From positions 1-37,575 of the forward strand of contig JAZFSG010000100.1 of NCBI GenBank assembly GCA_036446035.1: a stretch of DNA of 37,575 bases, in the 5' to 3' direction. The notes under the pieces were generated by a model, which worked only from the letters and a program-made list of their open reading frames with translations, did not search any database and was not told where the DNA came from. The translations under genes and the position numbers were made by a program. Of this stretch, positions 17,483-24,746 are shown one piece after another. The stretch's first letter is position 1; each line of letters begins with the position of its first letter. Source of the stretch: CAXMQS01 sp036446035 (GTDB lineage: Bacteria > Actinomycetota > Acidimicrobiia > Spongiisociales > JAOTWH01).

Positions 17483-19063
17483 ATGAGCAAGATCGGACGT
17501 CAGCTCGGCCAACTCCTGGTTGATAGCAAGCTGCTCACCAAAGACGACATGGAGCACCATCTGCTCAAAGCTGAAGAGGCGGGCGCCCCTCTACCGCGCA
17601 TGCTCATCAGCGAAGGAGCGGTCAGGGACGAGGACATCCTTTCGGCTGTGGCGGGGGAGTTGCAGCTCGACTTCTTCACCATCGACCCCAACGGTGGTGC
17701 TATGCCGGATCCCGAAGCACTCGGGCGACTCGATGCGGCAGTGGCTGAAAAGCTGTCTGCGCTACCGATGAAGGTCGAGGATGGCGTCTTGGTCATGGCG
17801 GTCGCCGACCCGTTCAACACCGAGAAGAAGGAACTTCTAGAGAAGGCCTCCGGCGGACCGGTGCGACTTGGGCTGGCGCTGCGCAATCCGCTCGAGGCTC
17901 TCGTCAAGACGGCCTATTCCGAGTTCGCCGAAGCCAACCCGGGAGCCGTTACCAGCGGCATGAGCGTCGATGCGCTGGCCGATGCCGAGGGTGGTGAGTA
18001 CGCGCATATCAACGAACTGCTGGAGAAACTGATCGATCGCGGTGGCTCCGACCTTCACATCACGGCAGGCTCACCTCCTCAGATCAGGGTCAACGGTCAC
18101 CTCGAAGCACTCGAGGGCTATCCGATCATGCTGCCGGCGACGCTCAGGTCGATGATCTATGAGATTCTCACCGGCCGTCAGCGCGAGGAGCTTGAGGAGA
18201 ATCGCGAGCTCGACTGCTCCCACCCCCTGCCTGGTAAGGGACGCTTCCGCGTCAACGTCTTTTTCCAGCGAGACTCGGCAGGGGCCGTCATGCGTGCCAT
18301 CCCCAACGAGATCTCGGCGTTGTCTGACCTCCACATGCCGCCCGTCGTGGAGACTTTCGCCCAGCTGCCCCGTGGTCTCGTCCTCGTGACAGGGCCAACA
18401 GGTTCGGGAAAGTCGACGACGCTGGCGTCGATCATTCACTTGATCAACACGACGCGCGCCTGTCACATCATGACGGTTGAGGATCCGATCGAGTTCATGC
18501 ATAGGCACGAGCTAGCGATAGTCAACCAACGCGAGGTCGGCAGCGACACGCTCGGTTTCACAGATGCGCTGAAGCATGCTCTGCGCCAGGACCCAGATGT
18601 GATCCTCGTCGGGGAGATGCGCGACCTCGAAACCATCTCAACGGCGATCACCGCTGCCGAGACCGGTCACCTGGTCTTCGGAACGCTCCACACCCAGGAT
18701 GCGCCTCAGTCGATAGATCGCATCATCGACATGTTCCCAAGCCACCAGCAACAGCAGGTCCGAGTGCAACTCTCTGGTTCGATCCAGGCTGTCGTCTCTC
18801 AGCAGCTGGTACGAACCGTCGATGGAAAGGGACGCGTACCTGCGGTCGAGGTCATGGTCGCTACGCCGGCCGTTCGCAACCTCATCCGTGAGGGAAAGAC
18901 CCATCAGATCGGTTCCATCATCCAGTCGGGTGCCAAATACGGCATGCAGGCTCTTGACCAGGCTCTCGCCGCCCTCGTCAAGCATGGCCAAGTCTCCTAC
19001 GAGGCCGCCCTCGACCGAGCGACAGATCCTGAAGAGTTCAAGGGCTTGGCCGGGAGGTCATAG
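17483..19063 (+). CDS. pilT: PilT-type retraction ATPase with N-terminal MshEN-like domain
   Basis: Type IV pilus retraction ATPase. It has 526 residues, whereas ordinary PilT has about 345-370. The extra 150 or so N-terminal residues align with the start of PilB: residues 7-30 and 36-59 have the same 24+5+24 spacing, but the conserved Gly and terminal Gln of motif 1 are Lys and Ala, so ligand binding may be lost. The PilT core runs from about 172: SDLHITAGSPPQIRVNG, Walker A GPTGSGKS at 304-311, Walker B LVGEMRD at 375-381, TLHTQDA, and the PilT-specific PAVRNLIRE at 462-470. No tetracysteine zinc site, unlike PilB. It begins 2 bases after pilB and ends 2 bases before pilC. Confidence 0.9.
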   Translation: MSKIGRQLGQLLVDSKLLTKDDMEHHLLKAEEAGAPLPRMLISEGAVRDEDILSAVAGELQLDFFTIDPNGGAMPDPEALGRLDAAVAEKLSALPMKVEDGVLVMAVADPFNTEKKELLEKASGGPVRLGLALRNPLEALVKTAYSEFAEANPGAVTSGMSVDALADAEGGEYAHINELLEKLIDRGGSDLHITAGSPPQIRVNGHLEALEGYPIMLPATLRSMIYEILTGRQREELEENRELDCSHPLPGKGRFRVNVFFQRDSAGAVMRAIPNEISALSDLHMPPVVETFAQLPRGLVLVTGPTGSGKSTTLASIIHLINTTRACHIMTVEDPIEFMHRHELAIVNQREVGSDTLGFTDALKHALRQDPDVILVGEMRDLETISTAITAAETGHLVFGTLHTQDAPQSIDRIIDMFPSHQQQQVRVQLSGSIQAVVSQQLVRTVDGKGRVPAVEVMVATPAVRNLIREGKTHQIGSIIQSGAKYGMQALDQALAALVKHGQVSYEAALDRATDPEEFKGLAGRS

Positions 19064-19065
19064 CG

Positions 19066-20292
19066 ATGGCTGGCGCAACCTTTGCTTACAAGGTCCGAGA
19101 CGGTGGAGGCAAGGTCCGCGAGGGGGTCCTCGAGGGTTCGTCGCGCGGAGCCGTTGTCGCTGCGTTGCGTGAACGTGGGATGACACCGCTCAAGGTCGAG
19201 CAGAGGAAGAGCAGCGCGCTCCAGATGGATATAAAGATCCCCGGCTTGAGCGGCCGGGTCAAGGGCAAAGAGGTAGCGATATTCGCTCGTCAGTTCGCCA
19301 CGATGGTCAACTCCGGGCTCTCGCTGATCCGCACTCTCTCCATACTTGAAGACCAAACAGAGAACCCTGCACTCTCCAAGGTCATCTCCGAGGTCCGCGC
19401 TGACGTCGAGAAAGGCTCCAGCCTCTCGGTAGCGATGGTGAAACACCCCAAGGTGTTCAACGAGCTGTTCGTGGCGATGATCCGTGCGGGCGAGGTTGGC
19501 GGCGTGCTCGATGAGACGCTGGTGCGTCTGGCTGACATGATGGAGGCAGCGCATGCCCTCAGGTCAAAGGTCAAGTCGGCCATGGCCTACCCGGTAGTGG
19601 TTCTCTTCCTCGTGGTTGGCATCGTGTTCGCGATGCTGGCATTCGTCGTCCCGATGTTCGAGAACATGTACGCCGAACTCGGCGGTGACCTTCCCGTACC
19701 GACGAAGATCCTCATTGGCGCCGGCAATCTTCTTAAGAAGTTCTGGCTCATCTTCGATCTGGCGGTGGTCGGGTCGATCTGGGGCTTTCGTCGCTACATC
19801 AAGACCGACGAGGGAAGGAATCGATGGGATGCCTTCAAACTCAAGGTGCCCATCTTCGGAAACCTCCTCCACAAGACGGCACTTAGTCGGTTCAGCCGAA
19901 GCTTCTCCGTTCTCAGTCGGTCCGGTGTGCCGATTCTCAGCGCGCTGGAGATCGTTTCGCAAACATCTGGCAACAGAGTGATGATGAAAGCGCTCGACGA
20001 CGTTCAAGCCTCGGTGAAGAAGGGGGAATCTCTTTCGGGCCCGCTTGAGCATCACAAAGTCTTCCCGCCAATGGTCAGCCAGATGATGACGGTCGGAGAG
20101 GAGACCGGGGCACTCGATGAGATGCTGTCGAAGGTCGCCGACTTCTACGATCGAGAAGTCGATGACACTGTTGCTGCCCTTACCAGCCTCATCGAACCGC
20201 TGCTGATTGTCGTCTTGGGCGTCACCGTCGGTGGCATTCTCATCGCCCTCTACTTGCCGATGTTCAATGTGGCGAGCCTCCTCGAGGGCTAG
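19066..20292 (+). CDS. pilC: type IV pilus inner-membrane platform protein PilC
   Basis: GspF/PilC-family polytopic protein on which the PilB and PilT ATPases act. It has 408 residues: an N-terminal cytoplasmic domain beginning FAYKVRDGGGKVREG, the first T2SSF domain (FARQFATMVNSGLSLIRTL, about 73-92), TM at about 175-197 and 226-243, a second T2SSF domain (SRFSRSFSVLSRSGVPILSAL), and a C-terminal TM at about 374-399. GEVGG and GEETGALDEML are family signatures. ATG 19066 has a Shine-Dalgarno GGGAGG. Only two bases separate it from pilT, so pilB-pilT-pilC is one operon. Confidence 0.95.
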   Translation: MAGATFAYKVRDGGGKVREGVLEGSSRGAVVAALRERGMTPLKVEQRKSSALQMDIKIPGLSGRVKGKEVAIFARQFATMVNSGLSLIRTLSILEDQTENPALSKVISEVRADVEKGSSLSVAMVKHPKVFNELFVAMIRAGEVGGVLDETLVRLADMMEAAHALRSKVKSAMAYPVVVLFLVVGIVFAMLAFVVPMFENMYAELGGDLPVPTKILIGAGNLLKKFWLIFDLAVVGSIWGFRRYIKTDEGRNRWDAFKLKVPIFGNLLHKTALSRFSRSFSVLSRSGVPILSALEIVSQTSGNRVMMKALDDVQASVKKGESLSGPLEHHKVFPPMVSQMMTVGEETGALDEMLSKVADFYDREVDDTVAALTSLIEPLLIVVLGVTVGGILIALYLPMFNVASLLEG

Positions 20293-20311
20293 AAAGGCTA
20301 GTCCACTCTCC

Positions 20312-20327
20312 GTGGCTGCTCGGCCAC
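20312..20327 (+). terminator. weak hairpin after pilC
   Basis: GTGGC (20312-20316) pairs with GCCAC (20323-20327) around a 6-base loop. No U-tract follows. It may limit read-through from pilBTC into pilA, but a 5-bp stem is weak evidence. Confidence 0.2.
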
Positions 20328-20335
20328 AGATCCGC

Positions 20336-20363
20336 TCAAGTCTGCTGCCGCAGCCTCCGATAA
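20336..20363 (+). promoter_or_regulatory. candidate sigma-28/WhiG-type promoter of the first pilin gene
   Basis: TCAAGTCT at 20336-20343 and TCCGATAA at 20356-20363 resemble the sigma-28 family consensus TAAAGTTT/GCCGATAA (6 of 8 and 7 of 8). TCAA and TCCGATAA are 16 bases apart. This leaves a 5' leader of roughly 45 bases containing the Shine-Dalgarno AGGAGGT (20402-20408). Confidence 0.4.
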
Positions 20364-20414
20364 CCAACTGTCGGGTCGAAATACGGCTCGCCGCGCTACC
20401 TAGGAGGTATCGCA

Positions 20415-20873
20415 ATGATGAAATGGATGCGGGAGCGTCTCGACAAAGACGGGGGCTTCACGCTTATCGAGTTGATGGTGGTTGTGCTGATCATCGCAAT
20501 CCTGATCGCCATCGCAATTCCGTCGTTCCTCGGATTCCGTAGGAACGCCCAAGACCGGTCCGCCCAGTCGGACGTGCGCAATGTTCTGCTTGCAGAGCAG
20601 GCGTATTACACCGAGTGGGAGGCCTACACGACCACTGAAGCTGATCTGCAGACGATTGAGCCGAGTATTCGGCTCGAAACTGCAATCGCCGACGGGGTCG
20701 TGGCCTCAACCGGTACGGATTCGGTATGTCTGACCCGCGAAAGTAAGTCCGGGAACGCGTTCTCGGTCTTCATGGGTGAGACCAGCGGGATTATGTATGG
20801 CAAGACTGATCTAAGCACCTGCCCTAATGACACCGCGGCGCCTGCAACACATGCGCCGGACGGCTGGCAGTAA
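20415..20873 (+). CDS. pilA: type IVa major-type pilin 1
   Basis: Structural prepilin. It has 152 residues with a class III signal: short positively charged leader, cleavage after G14 (KDGG|FTLIE), mature N-terminal Phe, and Glu at mature position 5 (E19). The hydrophobic helix is 15-36. The globular part (about 45-152) has two cysteines, C105 and C136, that could form a D-region disulfide loop. ATG 20415 (or 20418) follows a strong AGGAGGT. It stands alone between a candidate WhiG-type promoter and a strong hairpin terminator, which suits a highly expressed major pilin; that rank is inferred. Confidence 0.93.
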   Translation: MMKWMRERLDKDGGFTLIELMVVVLIIAILIAIAIPSFLGFRRNAQDRSAQSDVRNVLLAEQAYYTEWEAYTTTEADLQTIEPSIRLETAIADGVVASTGTDSVCLTRESKSGNAFSVFMGETSGIMYGKTDLSTCPNDTAAPATHAPDGWQ

Positions 20874-20891
20874 GCACATAATCGCTAGACC

Positions 20892-20932
20892 CTGAAGGGG
20901 CGGACCGCAAGGTCCGCCCCTTCAGTCATTTC
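20892..20932 (+). terminator. strong hairpin terminator after pilin 1
   Basis: A perfect 15-bp stem, CTGAAGGGGCGGACC (20892-20906) with GGTCCGCCCCTTCAG (20911-20925), closed by a GCAA (GNRA) tetraloop and followed by the modestly U-rich TCATTTCC. It begins 18 bases after the pilA stop. It may also stabilise the 3' end of an abundant pilin mRNA. Confidence 0.7.
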
Positions 20933-20941
20933 CAGAAACAC

Positions 20942-20969
20942 CTCACGTCGGTGACGAACGGTCCGATAG
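20942..20969 (+). promoter_or_regulatory. candidate sigma-28/WhiG-type promoter of the second pilin gene
   Basis: CTCACGTC (20942-20949) and TCCGATAG (20962-20969) match CTCAAGTC and TCCGATAA in front of the first pilin gene, with a spacer one base shorter. The -10 ends 7 bases before ATG 20977, so transcription would start at or next to the start codon. Confidence 0.35.
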
Positions 20970-20976
20970 CTGGGTG

Positions 20977-21444
20977 ATGCAATCAATGCGCCGCTCCGAA
21001 GACGGTTTCACCCTGATCGAGATCATGGTCGTGGTTCTGATCCTGGCGGTCCTCATCGGGATCGCCATTCCCACGTACATCGGCTTTCGCGGCCGGACTC
21101 AAGACACCGAGACCAAGTCCGAAGTAGCCAACGGCGCCAAGATCCTCGGCGCTTTCGCAGCGACCGTCGGCTCCGGATACACGGACGATCCCGCAACGCT
21201 GAAACCCTTCGAGCCCTCCATCGACTTCTCCGGTGTCGCCAGTAACTCGCTGCACCTTGTTGTCGCCGACGCGGTTGCTTCAGGCGATAATGGTCAGGTG
21301 TTGGTTTACTCTCGCTCCAATAGTGGAACGTGGTTCGGCTTGCGTCTGGTCAATGCCGGCTTGACCGCTGGGCAATACACCTGTCTCGGCGGCAGCGAGG
21401 CCGATATCGACGACATGACGGACTGCGCCAGCTCCGAGTGGTGA
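20977..21444 (+). CDS. pilA: type IVa pilin 2
   Basis: Second prepilin, 155 residues from ATG 20977; GTG 20974 and ATG 20986 are alternatives that leave the mature protein unchanged. The leader ends EDG|FTLIE, with Phe +1 and Glu +5, then a hydrophobic helix ending AIPTYIGFRGR. The globular part is not obviously similar to pilin 1 beyond the first 40 or so residues. It has two C-terminal cysteines 14 residues apart, at about 136 and 150 (YTCLGG and TDCASSEW). GGTGAT at 20973-20978 could be a ribosome site for ATG 20986. It overlaps pilD by 4 bases, so this pilin is co-expressed with its peptidase. Major versus minor role is unknown. Confidence 0.9.
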   Translation: MQSMRRSEDGFTLIEIMVVVLILAVLIGIAIPTYIGFRGRTQDTETKSEVANGAKILGAFAATVGSGYTDDPATLKPFEPSIDFSGVASNSLHLVVADAVASGDNGQVLVYSRSNSGTWFGLRLVNAGLTAGQYTCLGGSEADIDDMTDCASSEW

Positions 21445-22208
21445 TCGTCGCCGCTGTAGGTGGCGGTGTGCTGGGACTCATCGTTGGCTCTTTCCTGAAC
21501 GTTGTCGCCCATCGCGTCCCATCTGGCCAGTCGATTGTCCGACCGCCCTCAGCGTGCCCTCACTGCGGCACTGCGATACTGCCGCGCGACAACGTTCCCG
21601 TGCTCTCTTGGTTCCTGCTCCGCGGCAAGTGTCGCGCCTGTGCGGAGCCAATTTCGCGGCGTTACCCGTTGGTCGAGGCGACGGCGGCCGTGCTCTTCGC
21701 TGTCACCCCAGCTGTCGTTGGCGCTACCTGGATTCTTCCGGCCTACTGGTGGTTCGTCGGCGTGTCTCTCGTCCTCATTCTCACTGACCTCGACCATCAT
21801 CGCATACCCAACGCCATCCTCTACCCCGGTGTAGTGGTTGGCGTGGTCTTGCTCGCCATCGGTGCTGCCGTTGACGGCGATCTCGGCTCGCTGGGTCGGG
21901 GGGCGGGCGGTGGTCTCGCTTACTTCGGCTTCCTGTTCGTAGTGGCCCTCGTCGCCAAAGGTGGCCTGGGGTTCGGGGATGTCAAGCTTGCAGTTCTCCT
22001 TGGTCTCTTCACTGCCTACCAATCATGGGGGATCCTTGCGGTTTCCGTGTTCGCGGCGGTGTTCCTCGGTGGCCTCGTTGCGGTCGGCCTTCTGGTGGCT
22101 GGGCGCAAGGGTCGCAAGGATGTCATTCCGTTCGGCCCGCCCATGGTCGTCGGTGCCTATGTGGCTCTCGTGGTAGGGGAGCAGATCGCCGACTGGTACG
22201 TTGGGTGA
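21441..22208 (+). CDS. pilD: prepilin peptidase / N-methyltransferase PilD
   Basis: A24-family aspartic membrane protease that removes pilin leaders and N-methylates the new terminus. It has 255 residues from GTG 21441 (GTG 21438 possible). The N-terminal methylase part has the zinc cysteines C39, C42, C64 and C67 (CPHC and CRAC), as in bifunctional enzymes. Catalytic aspartates lie in LTDLDHHRIPN (D116/D118) and GLGFGDVKL (D180). Several TM segments follow. The start overlaps the pilin 2 stop (GTGA). A prepilin peptidase is also found near mltG in Mycobacterium as I recall, which may be a remnant of an ancestral locus. Confidence 0.93.
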   Translation: MIVAAVGGGVLGLIVGSFLNVVAHRVPSGQSIVRPPSACPHCGTAILPRDNVPVLSWFLLRGKCRACAEPISRRYPLVEATAAVLFAVTPAVVGATWILPAYWWFVGVSLVLILTDLDHHRIPNAILYPGVVVGVVLLAIGAAVDGDLGSLGRGAGGGLAYFGFLFVVALVAKGGLGFGDVKLAVLLGLFTAYQSWGILAVSVFAAVFLGGLVAVGLLVAGRKGRKDVIPFGPPMVVGAYVALVVGEQIADWYVG

Positions 22209-22225
22209 AGCCAGCTCCCGGCTTC
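22207..22225 (+). terminator. short hairpin at the pilD stop
   Basis: GAAGCC (22207-22212) pairs with GGCTTC (22220-22225) around a 7-base loop. There is no clear U-tract. The remaining gap to pilM (about 175 bases) also holds the palindrome GGGCCGGCCC at 22249-22258 and the leader-like region described separately. Confidence 0.25.
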
Positions 22226-22347
22226 GAGCTTTGGCCACGAGTTAGGTCGGGCCGGCCCACAGCCCTCAACCGTTAGTGCAGGGCGAAGCTAGAAGGTTCC
22301 GAAATCCTTGGGGGGCGCAGCCGGAGTGGTAATCTCGAATCACACGG

Positions 22348-22376
22348 TTGTAGTTCGGACGCGCTGTCCAGATTAT
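22348..22376 (+). promoter_or_regulatory. candidate promoter of pilMNOP
   Basis: TTGTAG (22348-22353), a 17-base spacer and GATTAT (22371-22376) form a plausible housekeeping promoter. Transcription would start near 22383, leaving a leader of under 20 bases that carries AAAGGCGG as ribosome site. Confidence 0.35.
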
Positions 22377-22378
22377 GA

Positions 22379-22393
22379 CCGCCTCAAAGGCGG
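22379..22393 (+). promoter_or_regulatory. hairpin overlapping the pilM ribosome-binding site
   Basis: CCGCCT (22379-22384) and AGGCGG (22388-22393) are perfectly complementary around a 3-base loop. The 3' arm is the likely Shine-Dalgarno of pilM (ATG 22400), so the stem could mask it if transcription starts upstream of 22379. Confidence 0.3.
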
Positions 22394-22399
22394 AACGAA

Positions 22400-23479
22400 A
22401 TGCCAGTAACGGTTGGCCTCGACATTGGCACTGCAGCGGTCAGAGCTGCGGTCGTTGACGCGCGAAAGAACAAACTGATCCTGCGGCGGTTCGCCGAGAT
22501 GCCGCTCCCACCCGGCGCGGTCGAGGCGGGTGAGATCCTCGACGAGGCCGCCGTAGCAGAGGCAGTTGCCGCCATGTGGAAGAGGGCCAAGCTCCCCAAG
22601 AAGCGCGTCGTCCTCGGAACCGCGAATCAGCGCGTAATCGTGCGCCAGGTCGACGTGCCCCTGATGGCAGAAGATGAGCTGGCTGAGGCGTTGCCCTTCC
22701 AAGTGCAGGATTCGATCCCTATGCCTGTGGAAGAGGCTCGCCTCGACTTCATTCCCATTGAGGAGTTCTCGACGCCCGACGGCGAGCCCATGATGTCGAT
22801 CCTCGTTGTAGCGGCACACGAGGAAGTCATCGAGGGCCTGGTGAGGGTGGCACAGGTGGCGAACATCGAACCGATCGCAGTCGACCTCCAGCCTCTTGCC
22901 ATAACCAGGGCAGCACTCGGCTCCGCATCCGCGATCGCTGAGCAGGCCCCGCAGGGCGTGGTCGACGTCGGAGCCACCATCACCCAACTTGTCTTCGTGC
23001 GAGCGGGTATCGCCAGGTTCGTCCGCATATTGCCACGGGGCGGGGACACCTTCACCACAGCCCTCAGCGAAGGTCTCGATATGGACCTGGAAGACGCTGA
23101 CGAACTCAAACGGTCGGTCGGTGTTCAACCCGAGGGTCGTGCCCCCGAGTCCGACGATTCGACGGACGTCGAGGCGGCAGCACGGCTCATCCTCACCAAC
23201 GAGGCCGATGCCCTCATTGAGGACATCAGGGGTTCCATCAGTTTCCACCTCAGCCAGACCGAAGAGGCAGCGCTGGGACGCATCGTCATCGCCGGCAACG
23301 GAGCGCGGCTGCCCCACCTCGCCAACCGCATGAGCCAGGCACTCGACATCGCTGTGGAGCCTGCGAAGGTCCTTGACCGCGTTGACGTTGGGCGAGTGCG
23401 ACTATCTGAGGCCGAACTACTTGACGCCCAGGCGGTGCTGCCAACGGCGGTTGGCTTGGCGTTGTGGGGAGAGGTCTAG
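22400..23479 (+). CDS. pilM: type IV pilus actin-like protein PilM
   Basis: Cytoplasmic actin-fold ATP-binding protein that docks to the N-terminus of PilN and links the ATPase machinery to the membrane alignment complex. It has 359 residues. Phosphate-1 motif VGLDIGTAAVRAAVVD is at the N-terminus, the central VVDVGATITQLVFVRAG is phosphate-2-like, and the C-terminal IVIAGNGARLP is the adenosine motif. LPFQVQDSIPMPVEEARLDF is the usual PilM LP(F/Y)-interface segment. ATG 22400 has AAAGGCGG upstream. It ends on the first base of the pilN start. Confidence 0.93.
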   Translation: MPVTVGLDIGTAAVRAAVVDARKNKLILRRFAEMPLPPGAVEAGEILDEAAVAEAVAAMWKRAKLPKKRVVLGTANQRVIVRQVDVPLMAEDELAEALPFQVQDSIPMPVEEARLDFIPIEEFSTPDGEPMMSILVVAAHEEVIEGLVRVAQVANIEPIAVDLQPLAITRAALGSASAIAEQAPQGVVDVGATITQLVFVRAGIARFVRILPRGGDTFTTALSEGLDMDLEDADELKRSVGVQPEGRAPESDDSTDVEAAARLILTNEADALIEDIRGSISFHLSQTEEAALGRIVIAGNGARLPHLANRMSQALDIAVEPAKVLDRVDVGRVRLSEAELLDAQAVLPTAVGLALWGEV

Positions 23480-24093
23480 TGCGTCCGATCAACCTGCTTC
23501 CGCCCGAAGCTCTGGAGCGAGCCAAGGCGCGGCGCCGGCGCTGGGTGTGGATCGCAGGAGGAGTCGCCTTCTTGGCTTTGCTGGCCGCCGCAACGGTGTG
23601 GTTCGACGGGAAGGTAAGCGAGCGTCAGGACAGACTCGACGATGAACTGGCCGTTGTGGTTCAGCTCGAGGCGGAGGTAGCCGGCCTCGGAGATTTCGCA
23701 AACCTGAAGAACGAGTTCGAGAACAACAAGTTCATCTTGGAAGCAGCCCTCGACCGAGATGTGGTCTGGGGCCGGCTTCTGAACGACTTCGGGCGGATGC
23801 TCCCTGATCGCGTGTGGCTCACATCGTTCACCGGCCAGGTAAACACCGACCCGCTTGTTCCCGCTATCGGTGAGATCACCGTGTCGGGCGTCGGCTTCGA
23901 CTTCCCGGACATCTCGGCGTGGCTGCGATCCCTCGATTCTTCAACCTTCCCAAGCGTTGATCAAACCTGGGTGTCGAGCATCAGTGCAGGGGAGATCGGA
24001 GAGGTCCCGGTCGTCGACTTCGTATCTTCCACGTTCCTAACCGCCGGCTCGCTGTCCGATCGGCTGGCACTGAGGATCCCGGAGACACCATGA
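23479..24093 (+). CDS. pilN: type IV pilus alignment protein PilN
   Basis: Bitopic inner-membrane protein of the PilMNO(P) complex. It has 204 residues from GTG 23479, which shares one base with the pilM stop and has GGGGAGAGG upstream. The N-terminal peptide MRPINLLPPE is the conserved PilM-docking motif (INLLP). A basic stretch follows, then TM at about 22-42, a coiled coil (about 45-75), and a C-terminal ferredoxin-like domain containing LLNDFGRMLPDRVWLTSF. The stop overlaps pilO (ATGA). Confidence 0.92.
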   Translation: MRPINLLPPEALERAKARRRRWVWIAGGVAFLALLAAATVWFDGKVSERQDRLDDELAVVVQLEAEVAGLGDFANLKNEFENNKFILEAALDRDVVWGRLLNDFGRMLPDRVWLTSFTGQVNTDPLVPAIGEITVSGVGFDFPDISAWLRSLDSSTFPSVDQTWVSSISAGEIGEVPVVDFVSSTFLTAGSLSDRLALRIPETP

Positions 24094-24746
24094 ACCGCAG
24101 CAGCCTTCTACTCGTCGTATTGGGTCTCATACTGGTGACCGCTGTCTGGTTCGTCTTCTTCATCAGCCCCAAGCGGGGCGAGATCTCAGACATCGATGAC
24201 GACATCTCCGCAACGCAAACGGCCGCGGACGGCTTGCGCGGCGAGGTTGGAAGACTGAAGGACATACGCGACAGCGAGCTCACTTATCGTCGAGCTATCG
24301 CCGACGTTCAAAACTCGATTCCGGCGACACCAGAGCTGGCTGCGTTCATCGAAGAAGTGAATCTGCTTGCCATCGAGACTGATGTCTCTGTCAGCTCCCT
24401 GACGCCATCACCGCCGGTCACGCTGCTCGAAGGACAGCTGTTCCAGCCGCTGACGATCAACATTGACGCCCAGGGGCAGTTCTTCGAAGTGCTTGGGTTC
24501 CTATACGGGTTGCAGGATCTGGAGCGCTTGGTAAAGGTGGACTCGATTTCTCTCACAGCCATTGTCGACGAAGCCGGCAACCAGGAGATGTCTCTCAACC
24601 TCACAGGTTCCATCTTCACGCTGGCGACCGACCTACCAGCCCCAAGCCTCGCGCCGCTGACACCAGACGAGCCGACACCGACCACGACCACGACCGTTCC
24701 TGAGGAAGCAGCCGCAGGAGTGGCAGGAGATGGGGGGGACACATGA
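24090..24746 (+). CDS. pilO: type IV pilus alignment protein PilO
   Basis: PilN partner with the same layout: TM at about 5-25, a coiled coil at about 30-75, and a C-terminal ferredoxin-like domain (QNSIPATPELAAFIEEVNLLA, then LTINIDAQG.FFEVLGFLYGLQDLERLVKV). It has 218 residues. The last 35 are a Thr/Pro/Ala-rich tail (TPTTTTTVPEE) outside the fold, similar to the linkers in SecD and the next gene. Start and stop overlap its neighbours by 4 bases each, so pilM-N-O-P is a single coupled unit. Confidence 0.9.
   Translation: MNRSSLLLVVLGLILVTAVWFVFFISPKRGEISDIDDDISATQTAADGLRGEVGRLKDIRDSELTYRRAIADVQNSIPATPELAAFIEEVNLLAIETDVSVSSLTPSPPVTLLEGQLFQPLTINIDAQGQFFEVLGFLYGLQDLERLVKVDSISLTAIVDEAGNQEMSLNLTGSIFTLATDLPAPSLAPLTPDEPTPTTTTTVPEEAAAGVAGDGGDT

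Noticed and set aside
22249..22258. GGGCCGGCCC palindrome as an operator
   Set aside because: Such palindromes are frequent by chance in GC-rich DNA and nothing else supports it.
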